Source: an uncultured Olsenella sp.
GTDB lineage: Bacteria > Actinomycetota > Coriobacteriia > Coriobacteriales > Atopobiaceae
Assembly: GCA_900540955.1 (NCBI GenBank)
Contig: UQIF01000022.1
Location: 1 to 37,325, forward strand
Reading direction: 5' to 3'
DNA length: 37,325 nt
In this document: piece after piece, positions 6,765 to 12,075 of the stretch
How the letters are laid out: every line of letters begins with the position of its first letter
Numbering within the stretch: position 1 is the stretch's first letter
The notes under the pieces: generated by a model
Databases searched by the model: none
Told to the model about the DNA's origin: nothing
What the model saw: the letters and a program-made list of their open reading frames with translations, nothing else
Translations under genes and position numbers: made by a program

Positions 6765-7061
6765 TTACGCCTCCGCGCCCTCGGCGTCGATCTTCGCGGT
6801 GACCTCGGCGCGGATGTCGGCCTCCAGGGCGGACAGGCGGTCGGCGACGGCGGCGTCGATCTTCGCCTGGCGGCGGGCCTCGGCGGCGACGTCGTTGGCG
6901 TCGTCAACGACGGCTTGGGTCTCGGCGGTCACGACGTCGGCGACCTTCATGCCTGCGCAGGTGGTGGCCACGGCGGCCTTGTGGAGCAGGCCTGAGTTGG
7001 CAAGACCGGCGACGGCACCCGCGGCGGCGGCGCCCATAGCAACAAACCAGCACTTCTTCAT
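6765..7061 (-). CDS. Small helical protein coupled to the P-type ATPase (DUF6110-like)
   Basis: The 98-residue protein starts at 7061, where CTAAGGAGAAAAAC precedes the ATG; an upstream in-frame start at 7130 has no such site. The N-terminus MKKCWFVAMGAAAAGAVAG is hydrophobic (about 4-25), either a membrane anchor or a signal-like segment. The rest is alanine-rich, charged and probably helical (about 45-95, with QAKIDAAVADRLSALEADIR), and ends acidic. Cysteines are at 4 and 35. It resembles the small DUF6110-type proteins that I recall beside this group of P-type ATPases, but I give that from memory. The stop is 6 bp before the ATPase start, so a partner, chaperone or anchoring role for the pump is likely. 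Confidence 0.75.
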   Translation of the reverse strand: MKKCWFVAMGAAAAGAVAGLANSGLLHKAAVATTCAGMKVADVVTAETQAVVDDANDVAAEARRQAKIDAAVADRLSALEADIRAEVTAKIDAEGAEA

Positions 7062-7091
7062 GTTTTTCTCCTTAGATTGCGAGTTGCGGGA

Positions 7092-7109
7092 CACAAGCGC
7101 GTAATGCAC
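7092..7109 (-). other. Leader hairpin upstream of the small ATPase partner
   Basis: On the minus strand CAAGTGC and GCGCTTG form a 7-bp stem (one G-U pair) around ATTAC, in the leader of the ATPase operon. Confidence 0.35.
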
Positions 7110-7112
7110 TTG

Positions 7113-7137
7113 AGCCGGGGCAAGAAGCACCCCGGCT
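7113..7137. other. Perfect 8-bp hairpin AGCCGGGG/CCCCGGCT
   Basis: Arms are at 7113-7120 and 7130-7137 around a 9-nt loop (GCTTCTTGC-like on the minus strand). It lacks a U-run and lies upstream of the ATPase operon, after the feoB terminator. Confidence 0.6.
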
Positions 7138-7146
7138 ACCGGTCAA

Positions 7147-7190
7147 GCCTGCCTGCTTCGGAGATGTCCTTCTCGCTAAAGCAGGCAGGC
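7147..7190. other. Perfect 12-bp inverted repeat in the feoB-ATPase gap
   Basis: GCCTGCCTGCTT at 7147-7158 is repeated inverted at 7179-7190 with a 20-nt loop. With its neighbours it makes the 244-bp gap a run of hairpins. No T-run follows on either strand. Confidence 0.6.
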
Positions 7191-7257
7191 CAAGTCGGCG
7201 AACTGTACGCCTCCGATTCAGCAAGGAAAAACGACTGCCGAATCAGACAGGCTGGAA

Positions 7258-7287
7258 AAGCTGCCAAATCAGACAGGTTGATTTGGC
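7258..7287 (-). terminator. feoB terminator (palindrome family 2)
   Basis: On the minus strand GCCAAATCA pairs with TGATTTGGC around a 7-nt loop, followed by AGCTTTTCC, 18 nt after the feoB stop. A second copy of the word AATCAGACAGG lies just beyond at 7241-7251. Confidence 0.65.
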
Positions 7288-7305
7288 GGGTGGAGCGGGG
7301 CGGGG

Positions 7306-9990
7306 CTAGGCAAGGTCCTCGGTGAGATCGGAGAGGATCTTGTCGTCCTTCTTGTCCCACTTGGGGGCGGGGCGGAAGAGCTGGAAGACGATGCCGGCCA
7401 GGCAGACAAACGCCACGACGGTCCAGAACCCGAAGTTGCCCAGGACGATGAGCTCCCAGAGCTGGTTGATGATCAGGCCCACGACCCAGCCGAACACGCA
7501 CTGATAGGCGATGGCGAACCAGAACCATTTGGAGTCGTCCATCTGGCGACGGATGGTGCCGATGGCCGCGAAGCACGGCGCGTCGAGCATGTTGAAGGCG
7601 ACGAACGCGCACATGGCGCCGGCGTGGAGCACGCCTGCCGGATCGGTGAACATGGCTGCGAAGCCCTGCCACATGCTGACGGAGTTCTCGGTGGCGTCGC
7701 CCAGGCCGTAGAGGGCGCCGAAGGTGCCGACCAGGTTTTCCTTGGCAATAAGGGCGCTGATGGAGGCAGCGGTTGCCTGCCAGGTATCGGCGCCGAGGGG
7801 CGCGAAGATGATGCCGAGGAAGCCGCCGACGGCCGCGAGCAGCGAGAAGTCCATGTAGTCGTCGCCGGCGCCGTCCATACCCTGGAGGAAGCCGAAGGCA
7901 CCGTTGCCGCCGTCCCAGCTGGCGAAGCCGAAGTTAGAGAGGAACCAGACGGCCACGGCAGCCGCGAAGATGATGGTGCCGGCCTTCTTGATGTAGGCGC
8001 TCACGCGCTCCCAGACGTGCAGCCACCAGGACTTGATCGTCGGGAAGTGGTAATTCGGGAGCTCCATGACAAACGGGGCGGGCTCGCCGGCGAAGGGCTT
8101 GGTCTTCTTGAGCATGATGGCCGAGACGATGATCGCGGCAATTCCCATGAAGTAGAACATCGGGGCAACCCACCAGGCGTCGGAGCCGCCGATGAGGACG
8201 CCCATGACGAGGGCAATGATCGGGGTCTTCGCGCCGCACGGGATCATCGTGGTGAGCATGGCCGTCATACGGCGGTCCTTCTCGTTCTCGATGGTCTTGG
8301 TGGCCAGGACGCCCGGGACGCCGCAGCCGGAGCTGATCAGCATCGGGATGAAGGACTTGCCAGAGAGACCGAAGCGGCGGAACACGCGGTCCATGACGAA
8401 AGCGACGCGGGACATGTAGCCGCAGTCCTCAAGGAAGCACAGAAGGACGAAGAGCACGAACATCTGCGGGATGAAGCCGAGCACGGAGCCCACGCCGCCG
8501 ATGATGCCGTCGATCACGAGGGACTTGACGACGTCGGAGGCGCCGGCATCGTCGAGCCAGCCCTCAACGGCGCCGGGGATGGAGGCGACGTAGCCGTCGT
8601 AGTCCTCGGCGGCAGGCTCCTCGAGGGTGCCCTCGACGGCCGCGACGAACTGGTCGGCGTCGACGGAGTCGATGACCTCGAGAGACTGTCCCGCCTCGAG
8701 GATGGGCTCGCCGTCGGCGTCGACGGTGGTCACGACGACGTTGTTGCCCTCCTCGTCGGTCTCGGAGAGCAGGAAGTTTCCGTCCTCGTCGTGGACGGGC
8801 ACGTCGGTCGCGACGACGCCGTCGGCGTCGGCATCGGCGGCGAAGTCCTCAACGGTCGCCATGGCGTCGGCATCCTCGGGGTCGTCGGCAAGGGCGGCGA
8901 TGGCGTCGCTCACGCCGGCGGTGTCGATGCCGGCGTCCTCGGCGGCGGCGAGGTAGCCGTCGACCTGGTCGCCGTAGCTGTTGGAGGCCCAGTCCTCGGT
9001 GTCGGCCTCGTACTGCTCCTGGCCGGCGGAGTTGACAAAGAAACCGTCGCCAAAGAGGTTGTCGTTCACCCAGTCGGTGGCGGCGGTGCCCACGGTGGAG
9101 ATGGCGATGTAGTACACGAGCACCATGACGCAGACGAAGATCGGCAGACCGAGGATTCGGTTGGTTACAACCTTGTCGATCTTCTCGGAAGTGGTGAGCT
9201 TCTTCGGGGCCTTGACCACACAGGCGGCCATGGTCTCGGAGATCCAGTCATAGCGGTCGGAGGTGATGATGGACTCGGAGTCGTCGTCGCGGGCGTCCTC
9301 GACGGCCTTGATGACGGGCTCGATGGCCGCGAGCTGCTCCTTGGTGAGGCTCAGTGGGCGGATGGCCTCGGCGTCGCGCTCGAAGACCTTAACGGAGTAC
9401 CAGCGCAGGAGGTTGGAGTCGCAGGCACCGGAGATCAGCGAGGCGATCTGCTCGAGGGCGGACTCGACCTCGGCCGAGAAGCACTTGACGCCGCGGGCGG
9501 GCGTCTTTGCGGCGACGGCGGCGCGGACGAGCTCGTCGACGCCGTCGTTGTGGAGCGCCGAGACCTCGAGCACGGGCACGCCGAGGCGCTCGGAGAGCTT
9601 GGCTGTGTCGACCTTGTCCCCGCGCTGGGCAAGAAGGTCGCACATGTTCAGGCCGACGACGACCGGGCGACCGGCCTCGAGCACCTGCGTGGTGAGGTAG
9701 AGGTTGCGCTCGAGGTTGGTCACGTCGACGAGGTCGATGAGGGCATCGGGGCGCTCGTTGACGATGTAGTCGCGCGACACGACCTCCTCGGGGGTGTAGG
9801 GAGAAAGCGAGTAGATGCCGGGCAGGTCGACGAAGGTGACGTCCTTGTCGGCGCGCCACTTGGCCTGCTTCTTCTCGACGGTGACGCCGGGCCAGTTGCC
9901 GACGTAGCCGTTCGAGCCGGTGAGCTCGTTGAAGAGCGTGGTCTTGCCGCAGTTAGGGTTGCCCGCGAGACCGATAAATGTTTCTGCCAT
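7306..9990 (-). CDS. feoB: Ferrous iron transporter FeoB with acidic extracytoplasmic insert
   Basis: This 894-residue protein is FeoB, the GTPase-coupled inner-membrane Fe(II) importer. The G domain starts with GLAGNPNCGKTT (P-loop, about 10-18), followed by the switch region around WPGVTVE (33-39), DLPGIYSL (55-62) and NMCD (115-118). The first membrane helix is at about 283-300 (PIFVCVMVLVYYIAI), and the core resumes at about 490 with VIDGIIGGVGSVLGFIPQM and EDCGYMSRVAFVMDR, then CGAKTPI and later helices. Between them lies an insert of about 150 residues (320-470), rich in Asp/Glu/Ala. Typical FeoB proteins are near 650-800 residues. The ATG at 9990 follows AAAGGCAAGGA. It is the last gene of feoA-feoA-feoB, separated from feoA by an internal terminator and a palindrome that may allow separate control. 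Confidence 0.96.
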   Translation of the reverse strand: MAETFIGLAGNPNCGKTTLFNELTGSNGYVGNWPGVTVEKKQAKWRADKDVTFVDLPGIYSLSPYTPEEVVSRDYIVNERPDALIDLVDVTNLERNLYLTTQVLEAGRPVVVGLNMCDLLAQRGDKVDTAKLSERLGVPVLEVSALHNDGVDELVRAAVAAKTPARGVKCFSAEVESALEQIASLISGACDSNLLRWYSVKVFERDAEAIRPLSLTKEQLAAIEPVIKAVEDARDDDSESIITSDRYDWISETMAACVVKAPKKLTTSEKIDKVVTNRILGLPIFVCVMVLVYYIAISTVGTAATDWVNDNLFGDGFFVNSAGQEQYEADTEDWASNSYGDQVDGYLAAAEDAGIDTAGVSDAIAALADDPEDADAMATVEDFAADADADGVVATDVPVHDEDGNFLLSETDEEGNNVVVTTVDADGEPILEAGQSLEVIDSVDADQFVAAVEGTLEEPAAEDYDGYVASIPGAVEGWLDDAGASDVVKSLVIDGIIGGVGSVLGFIPQMFVLFVLLCFLEDCGYMSRVAFVMDRVFRRFGLSGKSFIPMLISSGCGVPGVLATKTIENEKDRRMTAMLTTMIPCGAKTPIIALVMGVLIGGSDAWWVAPMFYFMGIAAIIVSAIMLKKTKPFAGEPAPFVMELPNYHFPTIKSWWLHVWERVSAYIKKAGTIIFAAAVAVWFLSNFGFASWDGGNGAFGFLQGMDGAGDDYMDFSLLAAVGGFLGIIFAPLGADTWQATAASISALIAKENLVGTFGALYGLGDATENSVSMWQGFAAMFTDPAGVLHAGAMCAFVAFNMLDAPCFAAIGTIRRQMDDSKWFWFAIAYQCVFGWVVGLIINQLWELIVLGNFGFWTVVAFVCLAGIVFQLFRPAPKWDKKDDKILSDLTEDLA

Positions 9991-10019
9991 TCCTTGCCTT
10001 TCTGGGACTCAGACTAGTT

Positions 10020-10033
10020 AGTTACAGGTAACT
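10020..10033. promoter_or_regulatory. Palindromic operator candidate upstream of feoB
   Basis: AGTTACAGGTAACT, palindromic in 6-bp arms, lies 30 bp upstream of the feoB start and just after the feoA terminator. It shares the AGTTA word with the palindromes at 4501 and 10803 and could be a site for a DtxR/MntR-type metalloregulator. I cannot place a convincing promoter around it. Confidence 0.4.
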
Positions 10034-10041
10034 TCACGGCC

Positions 10042-10077
10042 AAATAAAAAAGGCCGCCTACCTGCACAGGCCCTTCT
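10042..10077 (-). terminator. Internal terminator between feoA and feoB
   Basis: On the minus strand AAGGGCCT pairs with AGGC..CCTT (2-nt bulge) around GTGCAGGT, followed by a run of Ts broken by one A. It starts three bases after the feoA stop and should lower feoB transcription relative to feoA unless read-through is controlled. Confidence 0.6.
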
Positions 10078-10079
10078 TG

Positions 10080-10319
10080 CTACTCGCCGTCGCGGACACC
10101 GGTGACCTCAACGTTGGCCGCCTCGTCCAGACGGACGGACAGCTCGTAGCCGCGGACGGTGAGCTCGATCGGATCGCCGAGCGGTGCCACCTTCTTGACG
10201 TAGACGTGAGTCCCCTTGGTGAGGCCCATGTCCATGATGCGGCGCTTGAGGGCGCCCGTGCCGGTGAGCTTGGCGACGTCGGCGCTCTGGCCTACCTTCA
10301 CATCCTTGAGAGTTGCCAT
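10080..10319 (-). CDS. feoA: FeoA family protein (second copy)
   Basis: FeoA is a small cytoplasmic SH3-fold partner of FeoB. This 79-residue copy begins MATLKDVKVGQSADVAKLTG and continues through RRIMDMGLTKGTHVYVKKVA, PLGDPIELTVRGYELSVR and LDEAANVEVT. The family hallmarks MDMGLTKG and GDPIELTVRGYELSVR are complete. The start at 10319 is chosen for its ribosome-binding site AAGGGA; longer in-frame starts upstream lack one. It is 104 bp from the other feoA-like gene and 89 bp from feoB. Confidence 0.92.
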   Translation of the reverse strand: MATLKDVKVGQSADVAKLTGTGALKRRIMDMGLTKGTHVYVKKVAPLGDPIELTVRGYELSVRLDEAANVEVTGVRDGE

Positions 10320-10423
10320 CGATTCCCTTTCTGTTCGCCGCCGATCGACGGCACCTGCATTGCGCGCGGGCGCGCGCATCCCCCACCCCTGAGCGGCGAA
10401 GCCCGTCACACAGGGAGTTGAAC

Positions 10424-10714
10424 CTAAAGCGAGACCATGACGTGAGACGACATGGCGCGGTTGAGCGCAAGGCGCGCCCCCTTGACGTTGACGATCACGT
10501 CGCCGTCGACGCGCGAGATCACCTTGACCTGGGCGCCTTCGACGAGCCCGAGGTCCGAGAGGTGCTTACGGAGCTCGGAGGAGCCCTTCACCCTGCAAAC
10601 CGTCGCCACCTCGTCCTCGCCGAGCATGGCGAGCGGCAGGGCGCCGGAAACGGTTGCGGACGCCTGTGCCTGCGGCTTTGCGACGACCCCGCCCATAACA
10701 GCCTCCATAACCAT
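10424..10714 (-). CDS. feoA: FeoA family protein (first copy)
   Basis: This 96-residue protein has the same fold as the feoA that follows: ELRKHLSDLGLVEGAQVKVI, then DGDVIVNVKGARLALNRAMS. The N-terminus (about 1-25) is an extra Ala/Gln-rich tail absent from the other copy. The two are clearly distinct in sequence, so this is not a recent duplication. The ATG at 10714 follows AAGGAGGCACAG; ATG at residue 3 or 7 is possible. It is the first gene of the Fe(II) uptake operon. Paired FeoA proteins are common in anaerobic Firmicutes and Actinobacteria (family knowledge); their division of labour is not clear. Confidence 0.9.
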   Translation of the reverse strand: MVMEAVMGGVVAKPQAQASATVSGALPLAMLGEDEVATVCRVKGSSELRKHLSDLGLVEGAQVKVISRVDGDVIVNVKGARLALNRAMSSHVMVSL

Positions 10715-10802
10715 CTGTGCCTCCTTCTTGCCCTCCCCGCTTACGGCGACGCGCGGTCGGCCGCGGGAAGGAAGTTGGCCTTAGTAAACAATCATTCAAA
10801 AA

Positions 10803-10833
10803 GTAAGATAGACTTAACTTACGTTCGACTCAA
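10803..10833 (-). promoter_or_regulatory. feoA operon promoter with metalloregulator-like operator
   Basis: On the minus strand TTGAGT (10828-10833) and TATCTT (10805-10810) are separated by exactly 17 nt. Over the spacer and -10 lies the palindrome GTAAGTTAAGTCTATCTTAC (10803-10822), 14 of 20 positions symmetric, with perfect GTAAG/CTTAC ends. This is the arrangement of a DtxR/IdeR/MntR- or Fur-type repressor site at an iron uptake operon. The regulator is not in this window. Confidence 0.55.
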
Positions 10834-10885
10834 TAGCCATTGCAAAAAAAGTTTAGATTGGGTAACTCATCGAGGCCGCGACGCA

Positions 10886-10926
10886 CAAAAGCGGCCCGAC
10901 CAGACTTACTAAGCCGGTCGGGCCGC
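10886..10926 (-). terminator. Intrinsic terminator of the short-chain dehydrogenase gene
   Basis: GCGGCCCGACC (10891-10901) pairs perfectly with GGTCGGGCCGC (10916-10926), followed on the minus strand by TTTTGTG. The remaining part of 10834-10959 holds nothing else I can identify. Confidence 0.7.
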
Positions 10927-10959
10927 CGTGCGAAAACCGCTATGGCCTCGCCATGGCGC

Positions 10960-11718
10960 CTACAGCATCGCGCCGAAGTCGCTCACGAGGATCTGGCCGG
11001 TGAGGGCGCGGGACTCGTCGCTCGCGAGGAACAGGGCGATGTTGGCCACGTCCTCGGGCATGCAGGGCTGCGTACGGAGGTTGGAGTGGGTGGCCATGGC
11101 GCCCATCATGTCGGCGTCCATGTCGGCGGCGGTGGTGCCGGCAACCATCGGGGTCACGATAGTACCCGGACAGATGGCGTTGCACCGAATGCCCTCGGCC
11201 TGGAATCGCAGGGCGGTGTGCTTGGTCACGCCGATGACGGCGGCCTTGGTGGAGACGTATACGGCGCCGCCGCAGCCCTTCTCGCCGGCGACGGAGGCGA
11301 TGTTCACGATGGAGGCGCCGGCGGACATGCGCTTGGTCGCGGCGCGCATGCAGCGCATGGTGCCCTTCTGGTTGGTCTCGATGATGCGGTCGAGATCCTC
11401 GTCGGTAAAGCGGTCGATGGGCTTCAGGCCGGACTCGAGGATGCCGGCGTTGTTCACGAGGGCGTCGATCTTGCCGTACTTCTCCTCGACGGCAGCCATG
11501 AGGCGCTCGGGGTCCTCGGCCTTGGAGATGTCGGTAGCCATAACGAAGGTCTTGCCGCCGGCGGCCTCGATCTGGCCGGCGACCTTCTCAAGCGCGGCCT
11601 CGCGGCGTGCGGTCATGACGACGGTGGCGCCCTCGGCGGCAAAGAGCTTGGCGATGGCGGCGCCCACGCCGGAGTTAGCGCCGGTGACGACGGCGACCTT
11701 GTTCTCGAGTCGGTTCAT
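10960..11718 (-). CDS. Short-chain dehydrogenase/reductase (SDR) family oxidoreductase
   Basis: This 252-residue classical SDR has the NAD(P)-binding motif TGANSGVG (12-19), NNAG (89-92), catalytic Ser142, Tyr154 and Lys158 (ASVAGEKGCGGAVYVSTKAA), and the PG motif in NAICPGTIVTPM. The start MNRLENKVAVVTG at 11718 has AAAAAGGGAGACGCA upstream; a longer in-frame start at 11808 lacks one. The fold is close to 3-oxoacyl-ACP reductase and 7-alpha-hydroxysteroid dehydrogenase. The substrate cannot be fixed, but a sugar, acyl-ACP or steroid alcohol is possible. It is monocistronic with its own terminator, with no pathway neighbours. Confidence 0.9.
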   Translation of the reverse strand: MNRLENKVAVVTGANSGVGAAIAKLFAAEGATVVMTARREAALEKVAGQIEAAGGKTFVMATDISKAEDPERLMAAVEEKYGKIDALVNNAGILESGLKPIDRFTDEDLDRIIETNQKGTMRCMRAATKRMSAGASIVNIASVAGEKGCGGAVYVSTKAAVIGVTKHTALRFQAEGIRCNAICPGTIVTPMVAGTTAADMDADMMGAMATHSNLRTQPCMPEDVANIALFLASDESRALTGQILVSDFGAML

Positions 11719-11878
11719 TGCGTCTCCCTTTTTCGTGGTCGAGCATGCGATGCTGAGCACCGTAGCGCATGCCGGCACCCGGGAGCTCGGCGCTTCGGCT
11801 TGCGGCAAACACGTCCTCGGCGGGTGGAGCGGCCCTTCTTACTCGATGGCAGTTTTGGGCAGCTTTTCTTTCCACTCC

Positions 11879-11977
11879 AAAACTGATCACCATGTCTTTG
11901 TTTTTGGAAAGAAACCTGACAAATGCGCAGGTCACGCAAACCGTGAAAGCGAAAACTCGCTCATGGTGATCAGTTTT
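11879..11977. repeat. 99-bp inverted-repeat element (16-bp perfect arms)
   Basis: AAAACTGATCACCATG at 11879-11894 is repeated inverted at 11962-11977, with 67 bp between. CAGTTTTGG at about 11850 can pair with CCAAAACTG at 11877-11885, giving an alternative fold. The inner part has smaller hairpins (GCGAAAACTCGC). No ORF is evident. It lies in the 357-bp gap between the dehydrogenase start and the ppc terminators. Confidence 0.7.
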
Positions 11978-11980
11978 ACG

Positions 11981-12028
11981 CCAAAAGAAGCCCCGCCCTT
12001 CTTCGCATGCGGCAAAGAAAGGCGGGGC
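11981..12028 (-). terminator. Second ppc terminator
   Basis: GCCCCGCC (11990-11997) pairs with GGCGGGGC (12021-12028), with more pairing of TTTCTT and AAGAAG inside, followed on the minus strand by TTCTTTTGG. Confidence 0.65.
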
Positions 12029-12045
12029 AAAGCGAATTCAAATCT

Positions 12046-12071
12046 GGAAAGAAGCGCGCCTTCGGGCGCAC
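12046..12071 (-). terminator. First ppc terminator
   Basis: On the minus strand GTGCGCC, loop CGAA, GGCGCGC, then TTCTTTCC, starting 5 nt after the ppc stop. With the hairpin at 11981-12028 it makes a tandem pair. Confidence 0.6.
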
Positions 12072-12075
12072 TGCG

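Noticed and set aside
7624..10017. A 797-codon open frame opposite feoB
   Set aside because: Long antisense frames are expected in high-G+C DNA; the Gly/Asp/Val-rich product has no family pattern and feoB on the other strand is certain.
11879..11977. Integron attC-like or transposon-end site
   Set aside because: No attC core sites, no transposase and no target-site duplication were seen; I kept it as an inverted-repeat element only.
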